This document shows, one piece after another, positions 10,593 through 22,434 of a stretch of DNA of 64,000 bases (the first letter of the stretch is position 1; every line of letters begins with the position of its first letter). The stretch is from the NCBI GenBank assembly GCA_021613375.1, contig CM038720.1, positions 11,559,962 through 11,623,961 of the forward strand, in the 5' to 3' direction. The position numbers were made by a program, and so were the translations under genes. The stretch comes from Megaleporinus macrocephalus. Taxonomy: Eukaryota; Chordata; Actinopteri; Characiformes; Anostomidae. The notes under the pieces were generated by a model that saw only the letters and a list, made by a program, of their open reading frames with translations, made no database searches and was not told the origin of the DNA.

Positions 10593-12849
10593 TTAAAGGG
10601 AAACCCGGCTGGTAAGCCTTAATATGGTGTAATGACTCTAAATTCTTAAGAAATGTTTTAAAAAATCACAAAAAGTATTAGATTTATTTGATTTTCTGTA
10701 AAATCCCGCTGCACGTCGGTCGCCATTGTTGTAACTACTGACGTGTTCAGCGGGTACTGACGTCAGATGGTTGCAGTAACCGTCCGTCGCGCTTGAGCAC
10801 AGCTACACAGCAATACCTACTCCAACCACTGAGTGGCAATATTGAGTTTTTCCTTCAGTTTACAAGCTGAAAGTTGGAACCTCTTGGTAGTAGAATAGGC
10901 TAGAGGAAGCTAAGGCCAGATGAAGACTCTTGAAGCATTAAAGCTTTCCCTCGAGATGGTTTAAAAAAAGGTTCGTTACTCGAAGCTTCATGTGCACACA
11001 AACCCCCCCTGCTGGCCAAAACTGTTATTGTCATTTCAACTATTTGCGATGGCCTCCTGCAACTCTATCAGCATGAAAACAAGTATATACATAAAACAAC
11101 TTAATTAAATTTTCTGTGGTTCATTCATTTGTTCATCTGATCTGTGTTTGATTGTGGGGGTCTGTTATTTAAAAAAAACTTACCAGTATGATTTCAGTCA
11201 GTATTATAAATCCAATAGTATGTGAGATATTGATGTTTAAACTTCAAGAGATGGGACAGTGATTGTGACATGATGGTGACTTAGATTTTTATTAAGAAAC
11301 AATAAATCACACCAATACTCGAACCACGTCTTGAGCCAGCGAGGCTTCAGACGTCATCAGTGATGTCACTCGCCCTTAACGAAGGAAACCTCCATACGCA
11401 CTTCATAAATGACTTCCTGGATTTCACAACACAAGCTCCGAAGCCTCGGTATCATTTGCCCATCACTAGCTGAGGCTTCATGCCCTTCTAGACCTTTGTT
11501 GAGGAACTGTTTGGCTCTTAATCTCAAGGTAAGTGAATTCATATCTTCTTCTTCTGTATTATGTACTGAACTTTGTATTCATGTTTTGTTATTTGTGTTT
11601 ATTATTAGAAAGGTTTTTCTGTTGTTTCCTTTGCATTCTTTTTGATTGGTTGCTCTTCTTTGCATGGGGCTGCTCAAAGGAACTGTTAATGGAGATGGTC
11701 CTAACCCTACAGCGATCCATCCCACCTATCACCTTATCCTGAAACAAGGATTGCTTCAGTTCATCAAGAAAACTCACTAGATGCAGTGCTTCATAGGACA
11801 GTTTGTGCCACCTTTTTGCTGGTGAGATCAATCTATTTTTCATATTTGGGAGTTATTGACATGGACTTAAATAGATTTTGGACTGTGGTGAACCACCTAC
11901 TTTTTTATTCCTTTTCTTGAATGGATTGATTGAATGTTGGCTTGTTTTTTTCTTGTTTAGTTCATTATTTTTTGGAGGTCGATAGTAAACTGGTCTAAAT
12001 ACACTTAGTGGATTGTACTCCCCTCATTTCTTAAAACCTGAGAACTTTGATAACGTGTTGCAAGGCTGTAACCGTTACAGTGGAGGCGAGAGTGGACACG
12101 GTGCTGGAGTTGTTGTGAAACTGTGTGTTGGTGTTGACGGAGAAGGAGAGTGTCTGTTAAAGGAGCTCCGCTTTCTAGCAGGAAACATTCACGCTCAGTA
12201 AACAGCTAGATACACTGAACGGGAGTTTCACTCCTTTATTAGTGAAGTAGTATGTTCACTACTAAGACTGGACTTTCACCTTCAGGATCCACAAACGAGG
12301 GAAAAGCAGCTGATGCTAACGCTAAACGTTGTTGGCGGGATGCCAGGAGAGAGTCCGGCGCTTCTTCACATTCACGTTTCTTCGTGTGGTTTGGACTTCC
12401 TGTGTGGGAAAACCGTGGCCACTGCATTGTGTTTTAGCCAACACTTAAAACCAACAGCATCCGACAAGTCTCTCACCAGTGGTGGTCTACTGAACGACTC
12501 AGGACTGAAACGCTTCGTCCACACGCTGCTTCACAAACTATTCTCCTTGTTAATGTTTGGGAAAGCTGTTTAGACTAATATCAGTCTTCCCACTGCCTTT
12601 CCACTGGGAATAACATCCAACAGCAACACAATGTGGCAAGGTTTTTTCAACCATTTGACGTCATCTACCCAGCAGGCATTGCGCGTCAGAAATATTGGCT
12701 GCATCCATATGTCAAATATTTAGAATAAAAGTGTTAATTTATAAATAAATCTGCTACTTTTGTGGGTTTTTTCACAACATGTCTTAACAATTTAGAGTCA
12801 CTACACCAAATTAACGCTTACAAGTTTTACCAGCCGGGGTTCCCTTTAA
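10593..12849. mobile_element. 2.26-kb DNA element with long terminal inverted repeats
   Basis: The left end TTAAAGGGAAACCCGGCTGG (10,593) and the right end at 12,830-12,849 are inverse copies with about one mismatch. Looser inverted similarity continues inward for more than 100 bases; 'ggtgtaatgactctaaattcttaag' on the left pairs with the inverse of 'cttaacaatttagagtcactacacc' on the right. Both ends abut TTAA, which could be a piggyBac-like target site or part of the repeat, so the superfamily is open. The interior holds an 'agcctcggtatcatttgccc' hAT-like fragment near 11,440. It also holds a coding-looking but unrecognised stretch (11,900-12,580, short frames at 12,013-12,201 and 12,313-12,573). 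No intact transposase is seen. Confidence 0.7.
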
Positions 12850-13928
12850 CCCCTTAGAAGACCAGACACTTACATAGTAGGACTCATTTCTCAGTAATTA
12901 CAAAGACAACAATGTAAACCTGTTGGGTTATTCTTAGCTTATAGAAGTGTGTAGGCCCGGTTCAGAATAAGCATGTACATATACAAAAAAACCCAAGTTA
13001 ATTGGTAAAAAACAGTTAATGTTAAATGTCAGCAAACCATTACTGCCTATTATTATTTACTCATTTACTCTACTGTCCCAACCTTCTTGGAAAAGGGTTT
13101 GCAAGAAAAAGGTGTCAAGTCAATGTGTATAACATGTTTATCACATGTGTACATAATACATATTACATATTTTGAACCATATTACATGTTTTCCATTGTG
13201 TTTCAAATTTGAGCCCCTTACACCAGATTACTTTGTTAGTTACCGTTGTTCTCGTCTGAATAGCAGTGCTGCTGTAACTTCCAGCCAGGACCTGGCCACA
13301 GTGTCGCTGAAGACCTTTGTGTGTTATATACTATCATGATTTTTGAGGCTGTTCCACATTAAATCAAGTTGCGGTTTTGTTAACAGTGCACCTGCAACTT
13401 GTGCGCAGACTATTTGACCTCTTTAAAACTCTTGTATTTGCCTCCTGTCGCTCTGAAAACTCACAAAGTGCTAATTGTTAGAGCTCTTTTATAGCTCAAT
13501 ACTGCTAATTGGCCTTGAATCTAAAAGGATGCACCTGTTCAACCGTCTTTGTAATTATAATTTAGCTGCTAAGAAGTTATTATTGCAGAGCAGTTTTCTG
13601 TTATTTCTCTCTCCATATGTATAGAATACTGCAAGCTTTCGAACTGACGTCTGCCTCGGAATACACTAGAGACTAACCCTTAAAGACAAGTACATTTCTC
13701 TTCATAGATATCAGTGCTGCCCATAAGAAGAACCCAGTTCGGTTGCAAGCAAATATATAAAAGGTATCTGGTGTTTGGAGATTTATGTCATTAATAGGGA
13801 TATATATTTACAATGTCTTATATTTGAAAAGTGGTAATCAGATTTTAAGGTGGATAAATTGAAAACAATGCAGTAAATATACACTTTTAGTATTAAATCT
13901 GCAGCATAAATTTGAAATAATTATAATC

Positions 13929-13930
<2 letters not shown>
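12850..13930. other. Intergenic, no gene seen
   Basis: AT-rich with scattered repeat debris; 'actgtcccaaccttcttgg' near 13,072 resembles a Tc1/mariner end. No coding or RNA signal. Confidence 0.5.

Positions 13931-13986
<56 letters not shown>
13931..13986. repeat. (TA)n microsatellite
   Basis: About 28 TA repeats, immediately adjacent to the left edge of the palindromic repeat at 13,990. Confidence 0.97.
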
Positions 13987-13987
<1 letters not shown>

Positions 13988-13989
13988 CA

Positions 13990-14310
13990 TCATCTCCACA
14001 TATCATATAGAAGCACTTTGTAGTTCTACTGACATGGTGATGGTGTGTTAGTGTTTGTTGTGCAGGTGTGAGTGGATCAGGGTTTAAACACCTCTGTGAG
14101 AATCATCCACCAACCAAACAGATACAGCCAACTACTGTGGGCATTGATGAAGGACTAGAGAACAGAAACTGTGCAGTAACAGATGAGCTATGATCTCTGA
14201 CTTTACATCTACAAGGTTGTCCAGCAAGCTGGGCGTGTCTAATAGTGAGTGGATAGAGAGTAGACACAGTGTTTAAACACTCCAGCAGCACTGCTGTGTG
14301 TACGGATGCT
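13990..14310. mobile_element. Palindromic dispersed repeat, family P, copy 1
   Basis: The left half reads 'gtgtgttagtgtttgttgtgc' and 'gagtggatcagg'. The right half reads 'cagtgtttaaacactccagc' and 'agcactgctgtgtgtacgga', which are inverse relatives of each other. Other copies lie at 24,950-25,490 and 61,170-61,560. It is non-coding and probably a foldback-type MITE. This repeat is, to my recollection, frequent in otophysan fish. Confidence 0.75.
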
Positions 14311-14804
14311 TTAGTAAGGGTTCTGCCAGAAAGGCTCTAATGCTATACCATTCATTCTTTCATTTGTTACCACTGACCAACCCCTGACCTACACCAGTCG
14401 TTACTGTAACCACACTTTTCTACCTATTCTGCTGCTTTCAGATGCAGATGTTTCAACATTCCCAACGACAGCCGCTTGATCTCTTTGGTCCGGGTTTCTT
14501 GGTGAGGGCTCGAGGATCTTAATGCCACCAAACCTGGATCTTATTTTCTACTGAATTGTTATGTTTCAATGTGTAGAAATCCCACCCACGATTAAAATTG
14601 TCCCCCATCATTCTTTCCTTCTGAGTTGTTCTGCTATAGACACTCTGCTTTTTCTGTGGACAGTGATTATATGTATATCATCACTCCTTGACCCCTGGAA
14701 GATAATGGATGGATGGATCGTTGCATTACTTTCACAGTAAATAACAGAGATTACTGTAACAACAGTTTATATATCCCATGTAAATACAGTACTCTACTTT
14801 ATGT
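14311..14804. other. Intergenic, no gene seen
   Basis: No recognisable coding or repeat structure except a short (GGAT)n at 14,709. Confidence 0.5.
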
Positions 14805-14995
14805 TTATAGCATTTATCAGACGCTCTTATCCAGAGCGACTTACATAAGTACGTTGCATTCGGTGAGAGTATGTATTTCTAGCTAGTACAAACAAAATAG
14901 GTTTAAGTCCAAACTACTCTTGAGCTCAAACATCGCCAGAAACAAGAATGTAATAATGAATAGTTTTAGTTCTGCTCTGTAGGTTACACAGAAAT
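14805..14995. repeat. Short dispersed fish repeat ('gacgctcttatccagagcga' type)
   Basis: Contains 'cagacgctcttatccagagc' followed by 'gacttacataagtacgttgc', a sequence scattered through many fish genomes. Probably part of a non-autonomous transposon; class not assigned here. Confidence 0.6.
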
Positions 14996-15244
14996 TCTTA
15001 AATATATATTTACAAATAAAAAGATTCATTTCATAGGCAGCTTTGTATTCATTTTATAGGCAACTTTGTGCAAACATGACCAAAATATGGCAATCCAACA
15101 TTTTGTCCAGTGTTCCAGTATTTAAACAATCAAAAAAAAAAAAACACAATTAAAAACACACACCAATTCTGGACTGACTCAGTAGTCATATGACTGAAGT
15201 CATATGCTGTGAGATTACTGAACAATTTATAAGATAAGTTGATT

Positions 15245-17300
15245 TTCAGAATCAGAATCAAAATCAGACTTTATTGGCCAGGTATGCTCACACATACAAG
15301 GAATTTGTTTTTGGTTACAGTAGCTCATAGTGCACAATAACTGACATTACAGAATTAACAAACATACCCAACCTACACACACACACACACACTCACAGTG
15401 ACATACACGCATAGACACACCTGTAAACTTAACATGTGCAGAGTTGTATATTTAGAGTAAAGTGCTGAGAGCAGCAGTAAAGGACAGTACAGACTGAATT
15501 AAATAGATATAAATATGAAGAACAATAGAGTCACTGGTTGAGACGGTGGTACAGAGTGTTCTGAGACACTATCAGATAAATAAAAGTGCAGTACAGAGAA
15601 AGAAGAGTAAGAGAACATCTGGATATGGATGTATGTATGTAGTAGACTGTACAGAGAAAGAAGAGTGAGAGAACATCTGGATATGGATGTATGTATGTAG
15701 TAGACTGTACAGAGAAAGAAGAGTAAGAGAACATCTGGATATGGATGTATGTATGTAGTAGACTGTACAGAGTAAAGAGTGAGAGAACATCTGGATATGT
15801 ATGTATGTATGTAGACTGTACAGAGAAAGAAGAGTAAGAGAACATCTGGATATGGATGTATGTATGTAGACTGTACAGAGAAAGAAGAGTAAGAGAACAT
15901 CTGGATATGGATGTATGTAGTAGACTGTACATAGAAAGAAGAGTGAGAGAACATCTGGATATGGATGTATGTATGTAGTAGACTGTACAGAGAAAGAAGA
16001 GTGAAAGAACATCTGGATATGGATGTATGTATGTAGTAGACTGTACAGAGTAAAGAGTGAGAGAACATCTGGATATGGATGTATGTATGTAGTAGACTGT
16101 ACAGAGTAAAGAAGAGTGAGAGAACATCTGGATATGTATGTATGTATGTAGTAGACTGTACAGAGAAAGAAGAGTGAGAGAACATCTGGATATGTATGTA
16201 TGTATGTAGTAGACTGTACAGAGAAAGAAGAGTAAGAGAACATCTGGATATGGATGTATGTATGTAGTAGACTGTACAGAGAAAGAAGAGTGAGAGAACA
16301 TCTGGATATGGATGTATGTATGTAGTAGACTGTACAGAGTAAAGAGTGAGAGAACATCTGGATATGTATGTATGTATGTAGACTGTACAGAGTAAAGAGT
16401 GAGAGAACATCTGGATATGTATGTATGTATGTAGACTGTACAGAGAAAGAAGAGTAAGAGAACATCTGGATATGGATGTATGTAGTAGACTGTACAGAGA
16501 AAGAAGAGTGAGAGAACATCTGGATATGGATGTATGTATGTATGTAGTAGACTGTACAGAGAAAGAAGAGTGAGAGAACATCTGGATATGGATGTATGTA
16601 TGTAGTAGACTGTACAGAGTAAATAGTTAGAGAACATCTGGATATGGATGTATGTATGTAGTAGACTGTACAGAGAAAGAAGAGTGAGAGAACATCTGGA
16701 TATGGATGTATGTATGTATGTAGTAGACTGTACAGAGAAAGAAGAGTGAGAGAACATCTGGATATGGATGTATGTATGTAGTAGACTGTACAGAGTAAAT
16801 AGTTAGAGAACATCTGGATATGGATGTATGTATGTAGTAGACTGTACAGAGAAAGAAGAGTGAGAGAATATCTGGATATGGATGTATGTATGTAGTAGAC
16901 TGTACAGAGTAAAGAGAGAGAGAACATCTGGATATGGATGTATGTACGTAGTAGACTGTACAGAGTAAAGAGAGAGAGAACATCTGGATATGGATGTATG
17001 TACGTAGTAGACTGTACAGAATAAAGAGTGAGAGAACATCTATATATGGATGTATGTATGTAGTAGACTGTACAGAGTAAAGAGTGAGAGAACATCTGTA
17101 TATGGATGTATGTATGTAGTAGACTGTACAGAGAAAGAAGAGTAAGAGCACTTCTGGATATGGATGTATGTATGTAGTAGACTGTATCCAGAATGTAATG
17201 TTATTAATGTTCAGCTGTTCATGAGTGTGATGGCATGTGTGAAGAAGCTTCTCTGTAGTCTGGAGGTCTTGATCCTCAACTGGCTTCATCCTCAATTTTA
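15245..17300. mobile_element. Fish LINE/SINE-related composite repeat with an internal minisatellite
   Basis: The left part (15,247-15,310) reads 'agaatcagaatcaaaatcag' then 'actttattggccaggtatg'. The right part (17,210-17,260) reads 'ctgttcatgagtgtgatggc' then 'tgtgaagaagcttctctgta'. In fish genomes these two landmarks usually sit a few hundred bases apart in one dispersed element. Here about 1.6 kb of tandem repeat separates them, so the array appears to have expanded inside the element. No protein-coding function is supported. Confidence 0.55.
15591..17187. repeat. Minisatellite, unit about 57 bp, about 28 copies
   Basis: Unit of the form acagagaaagaagagtgag + agaacatctggatatggatg + tatgtatgtagtagactgt, 54-60 bp with indels (aaagaagag vs taaagag; tatg repeats 2-4). 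Because 58 is not a multiple of three and the unit has no stop on the minus strand in any frame, long minus-strand open frames (up to 507 codons) run through it in all three frames. They are not genes. Confidence 0.97.
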
Positions 17301-17399
17301 CAATAAAATGATGAACACAGTATTTTACTGGGATATTTGTGTTAAACTTTGTGCTACCTGCTGATAATGAACAGGATAGATTGCGAAAGAGAACAATAG

Positions 17400-17930
17400 G
17401 TTGTGTCATTTTGCCGTCTACACTACCTGAACCCCCCAGGCGCCGAACTGGCCAGATGGTGATGGTGCATGGGATGTGCTGGAGAGTGCACGTTCTGGCT
17501 CTTGATCTGGATCTTTTTGAGCTTCTCTAATTTCTCTACAATCTCACGTTCAGTCTGTGCCCCCCCCCCCCCCCCCCCCCCCCTCCCCAAATCTGGACTG
17601 GTCATCAGCGCTGCAATGAAGTCATCTGCCCAGAGGGAGCGGCCACTAAAACACAAGTCTATCTTGGCATCAGGTCAGACCGGCGTATGTTTCTCGGGTT
17701 CCCCTGCATTCCGGCGCGGAGAGCTGCGGTACGGCGGCATTCAAGGGGTGACGTGTGACCTCCAGGTAGCGTCCCCTGGATAGGGTGGGCACATTAATGA
17801 CCATCTGCTCGCCGAGACCCAGTCAACGCCTCTTTAATGAAGACGAATGGGAGGAGGGCCAGACCAGGAGGCGACCAGCAGGGGGCTAATGACACACCTT
17901 CAGCTGCTAACCTGACACCCTACTGTGACT
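17400..17930. other. GC-rich unique stretch with a C24 tract
   Basis: A run of 24 cytosines spans 17,560-17,583. The following 340 bases are relatively CpG-rich ('ttccggcgcggagagctgcg', 'acggcggcattcaagggg') and repeat-free, and could be noncoding regulatory DNA. Open frames on both strands here overlap each other and have no recognisable domain. Confidence 0.4.
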
Positions 17931-18320
17931 GATGGGTAGCTGCACTCCATGCACCCACTCACCGGCTCCTCGGAACCTCAGAACCGCTCCCAACTCTCAG
18001 CTCCTCTAAACTAGCTCAGGAAACCCTGTGGCGAGTACCTCTTGTTATGCTACTGATGGACTCACCAGCACAGCTGTTAAAAATCACACAAGTGACTGTT
18101 AACTAGTGCTGGGCGATACTAATCAAACTTAATCACAATGTTCAATGTTGTGGATCATATTAGTAAAATTAACAAGCCGAATTCCTGAGTGCTTTACACT
18201 AAACAAATTAAATGGTTCCATCCAACGGGTTCATTATATAACAGCTTAGCTAAAGTCATTTTGATGGTACATTGACGTATAATAGAGAAAATGGCGTCTC
18301 TGTTGGCATTCCAGGCTGGC
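17931..18320. repeat. Segment A of a local duplication (partner 20,367-20,765)
   Basis: Starts gatgggtagctgcactccat and ends near 'ggcattccaggc'. The partner at 20,367 matches closely over about 390 bases, with a few short indels. It contains 'gtgctgggcgatactaatca', a phrase typical of fish hAT-type repeats. Confidence 0.85.
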
Positions 18321-19909
18321 AACATCAGCTATAGCTCTATGTTGGAGGCGTGACCCCTCACAGCACACGTCAAGCACTATGAATCTTCAGCAAGCTATAA
18401 GAATAGGCTAGCTCGCTATTCCTTCATCATGGTAGAGGCTGAGAAGAGATGGAAAAAGACATTATCAGATACCACCTAGTGTTTGGGGGGTTGCGAGATG
18501 ATGAGGCATGTTGGCTGACTTGCCCAGCTTTGGTGGGCTGCTAATTCACCCACTGTAGTGGTTTAACCAATCTTTTGTATCTTTTGTATTTGAGCGTCTA
18601 ATGTTCCCTCATGTAGAGAAAACCTTCGCAATATTTTTATTTTCATTTTGAGACATTCTTGGGGTCTCCAAGAGGTTATACTGTATATGGGCTCCCTCCA
18701 GAACTCACTGTATTTGTTGAATTTGTTGTTGAAAGAAGCAAAGCTGAGAAATAAAAGAATGATCAAGCATGAGATTGGACGAAAGTATATTTTGGGAAAT
18801 ATACTCCGCAGCTGTAGAGGAAGAGCAAAACATAGCAATTCTAGAATAGTGCTGCTCTAAGTAGCTTCAAAAAGATTTTCGATTGTGAGATGTATCACTG
18901 CTGTCGCACACAAAGCTTTATTTGTAGTTTGTTATTTTTGTCACACAACTGAGTTGTATGCTCTATGAAAGATGGTGCAATCAGTAGTCAGTAGCGCAGT
19001 CGCAGTAGTGAGTGACTGTAGCATCGGGTTTGTCTTTAGTCCCCACATGAGTTTTCAACATTGGAGACAGGTCTTGGCCAGTTAGGGGATAAAGTTTGTT
19101 CCTGAACTCGCAAAAATTCTTTACACTGGTAAGTAAACCAGAGTAAATTGGCAGATGGTGTCATCTTACATGTCACTTCTTAAATTAGTTCATGATTAAT
19201 TAACCAAAAAAAATAGTCCTAAATATTTTCACATTAATTGCTACTATTTTGATTAAACCGTGTGTTTGGCTCGCTTACAAATGGTATATTAAGTGGTTCC
19301 TTGCAACTGTGTTAAGTAGCCTTTATGATGCAGAGTTGAGTTATATGTACACTTAAGGTGGTTGTGTTCTGTTAATTAGAGAACAAAAAGAACATGAAAT
19401 GAATAGATTTAAATTAGATCTGCATCATGGTGTTATTGCGCTGCTGAGCAGTTGTAGAATGGGCTACATGCAACTTCCCTAAACAGCCAACAACAGTGCA
19501 TGCTGGGCAGCTAACTGTGAGGTTTAAGAAAGATGTATACACAATGGAAGGTGGGACAGAACGAGTGACAACACAAACAGGGTAAGTAAAACAAGTAAAC
19601 CTATATGCAAACAGACAAAGCCAAGGAGGAAGATTACTCTGACCAAACATATATTTATGAAAGAAATTTTCCAGACTTGCTCCTCGACCATGAAACTCTC
19701 TCCCAACTGTGGTCAAACAATCTTCCTCTCTTTCCATATTTAAATCTAATCTCCCTCTTCCCTCTTCTCTCTCACCCACGGCCTTCCTTCTGTTTAATTT
19801 ACTCTACCATCCATTTCTGATGTCTAATTGTGTCACGTGAGGGTGGGGTGTTGTGGACAGATGACAAGAGGGGGGCAGGGTGACGGAGGCAAAGAGTGTC
19901 GGAGGCACA
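18321..19909. other. Intergenic, no gene seen
   Basis: AT-rich. Open frames around 18,563-18,860 and 19,414-19,820 lie on both strands over the same bases and have no recognisable similarity. Present between segments A and B but absent between A' and B'. Confidence 0.5.
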
Positions 19910-20370
19910 CAAGTTTTAACAAAATACTTTTAATAAAGAAATGAAAACAAAACGCACAAAACCAAACCCAGGACACATCAAACGAGAGAACCAGAGAAAG
20001 TGAACCGCAAAGCGGGGAGCAAAACAAAGACAATGGGTCTGTCTTAAAACCTAGTGAGCTGTCTAAGTAGGCACTGACTCTGTCTGACGTCTCTCCTCAT
20101 AAAACTAGTCAGAGAGCTACTGCGTCAGGGCTTGTTCCCGCCCACTGCAGCGACCGGTGGTTTAGCTGGTTGCTAAGCTACCCGCTGGCATCCAAAACAA
20201 TATCCCACTAGCATAAATGCTAATGGCTCGAGTATAAAACTACCAACAACAACAAAACAGTATTTTATTATCAACTCTGTAACGAGTCGTTGACCATTTA
20301 GCAGTTTTATACTCGAGCCATTAGCATTTATGCTAGCAGATTTTTATGCCTCGGGCTATAGTTTTGGATG
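19910..20370. repeat. Segment B of a local duplication (partner 20,779-21,238)
   Basis: Nearly identical to 20,779-21,238, differing at roughly a dozen positions in 460. It comprises about 120 bases of flank plus the left part of a foldback element that begins GGGTCTGTCTTAAAACC at 20,035. It breaks off inside that element at 'gttttggatg', where segment A' starts. Confidence 0.9.
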
Positions 20371-20765
20371 GGTAGCTGCACTCCATGCACCCACACACCT
20401 CAGAACCGCTCCCAACTCTCAGCTCCTCTAAACTAGCTCAGGAAACCCAGTGGCGAGTACCTCTTGTTATGCTACTAATAGACTCACCAGCACAGCTGTT
20501 AAAAATCACACAAGTGACTGTTAACTAGTGCTGGGCGATACTAATCAAACTTAATCACAATGTTGTTTAATGTTGTGGATCATATTAGTAAAATTAACAA
20601 GCCTTTACACAAAACAAATGAAATGTTGGAATTACTTAGAAATGTCGTGTCGAATGGTTCCATCCAACGGGTTCTTTATATAACATCTTAGCTAAAGTCA
20701 TTTTGATGGTACATTGACGTATAATAGAGAAAATGGTGTCTCTGTTACTGGCATTCCAGGCCGGG
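20367..20765. repeat. Segment A' of a local duplication
   Basis: Second copy of 17,931-18,320, fused directly to the truncated foldback element of segment B. Confidence 0.85.
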
Positions 20766-20778
20766 AATAATGCAAACG

Positions 20779-21238
20779 CAAGTTTTAACAAAATACTTTT
20801 AATAAAGAAATGAAAACAAAACGCACAAAACCAAACCCAGGACACATCAAACGAGAGAACCAGAGAAAGTGAACCGCAAAGCAGGGAGCAAAACAAAGAC
20901 AATGGGTCTGTCTTAAAACCTAGTGAGCTGTCTAAGTAGGCACTGACTCTGTCTGACGTCTCTCCTCATAAAACTAGTCAGAGAGCTACTGCGTCAGGGC
21001 TTGTTCCTGCCCACTGCAGCGACCGGTGGTTTAGCTGGTTGCTAAGCTACCCGCTGGCATCCAAAACAATATCCCACTAGCATAAATGTTAATGGCTCGA
21101 GAATAAAACTACAAACAACAACAAAACAGTATTTTATTATCAACTCTGTAACGAGTCGTTGACCATTTAGCAGTTTTATACTCGAGTCATTAGCATTTAT
21201 GCTAGGATTTTTAAGCCTCAGGCTATTGTTTTGGATGT
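20779..21238. repeat. Segment B' of a local duplication
   Basis: Second copy of 19,910-20,370; here the foldback element continues intact to its right end at 21,515. Confidence 0.9.
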
Positions 21239-21515
21239 CGACCGGTAGCTTAGCAACCAGCTAAACTACCAGTCCTGTGCTGAAGTGGGCGGGAACAAGC
21301 CGTGAGCAGTCTCTCTTTAACTAGAGCGTCTCAGTAATCTGTTTTATGAGGAGAGATGAGGAGAAAACACTGATACTTAAACAGCTGCCTACATAGTCAG
21401 TGCACTACATAGACAGCTCACTAGGTTTTGAGACACACCCTACATGTCGGGAGCACGCATACGATGGCATGAAATGCTGTCTATGTAGACACTTACTAGG
21501 TTTTGATACAGACCC
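20904..21515. mobile_element. Foldback transposon with arms of about 200 bp or more
   Basis: The left end GGGTCTGTCTTAAAACC is mirrored by the right end TTTTGATACAGACCC. Inner text is also mirrored. 'cctagtgagctgtctaag' pairs with the inverse of 'gacagctcactagg'. 'gtttagctggttgctaagct' pairs with 'agcttagcaaccagctaaac'. 'tagcataaatgttaatggct' pairs with 'cattagcatttatgcta'. A loop of about 60 bases lies near 21,115-21,175. No coding sequence. A truncated copy of the left half lies at 20,035-20,370. Confidence 0.85.
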
Positions 21516-22434
21516 AGTATATACACAGGATAACAAGAGGGAATTGTTACAAGCTCCACATGAAACATGGTAGGTCTTGTGCAAGCATCAAATGTCTAAC
21601 CTAATTCCCATCTAAAATGCTGGCAGCTTAATGCTAACATACTACTACAGTTCCATAGAGGCTCTAGTAAAAAAATGAGCATCATTGAAATACTTTGTTT
21701 TGACATTTACAGAAATTCTAGAGAAAAAAAACAATTTAATTGTTCAGATATTAGATATTTACATTAGATAAGTACATGGATTATCATCTCTTTAAGCCCT
21801 AAACCTTAACTGACAAAGTAATAAGCTAAATATTTGTATAGGGTACTTTCTATTGGGAAAGAGGATCTTACACATCAGTGTTCGTGGTATAGTTATATAG
21901 TTAGTTTTATAGAGACTATAGTTTTAAGCAAATATGTTTTATAATATGTATCCATTAAGTAAACAAACAAATACAAAAGCTCATCAGTACTTGTTTACTG
22001 TCTCAGAATCAGTGCATGGTATATAATAAACATGCACGTTGAATTAATTCTAAAGAGGTTAACTTTGGTTAAGTTAACTAATGGTTTCTACAAACACTGA
22101 GGTAAAGCCTGAGTATACTGATAAATCAAAGTGATGAGCCAGATATTAATCTCAGCAGACAGATTATCAAACTAATAATCTCCTCAGCAGTGGACGTGTT
22201 TGCAAGTGATATGTTTAGCATTGGCGTTGTATAGGACTCCTGCTTGGGGAATTGTGGGAGCAGCCCTGGATTAAATGAGATGATAGATAAAAGTAGTTTA
22301 GAACTTTGAGAACATGACAAGTTGACACTTTTCCAGCATACTTGGAGTCTTCATTTGAACTGCATTGACAGGTGATATAATTGAACAAGTGCATTATATA
22401 TATATCATATATCACTACTTCAAACATGTCAAAT
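21516..22434. other. Intergenic, no gene seen
   Basis: AT-rich and without recognisable coding or repeat boundaries. Confidence 0.5.

Noticed and set aside
15499..17409. Minus-strand open frames of 260-507 codons rich in Tyr, Ile, His, Ser and Leu
   Set aside because: They run through a 57-bp minisatellite whose units are open in all frames; unit length not divisible by three explains frame cycling, and there is no recognisable domain.
19833..20902. Two similar minus-strand frames beginning MSLFCS (19,833-20,033 and 20,636-20,902)
   Set aside because: They resemble each other only because they lie in duplicated segments B and B'; the text is non-coding flank of a foldback element.
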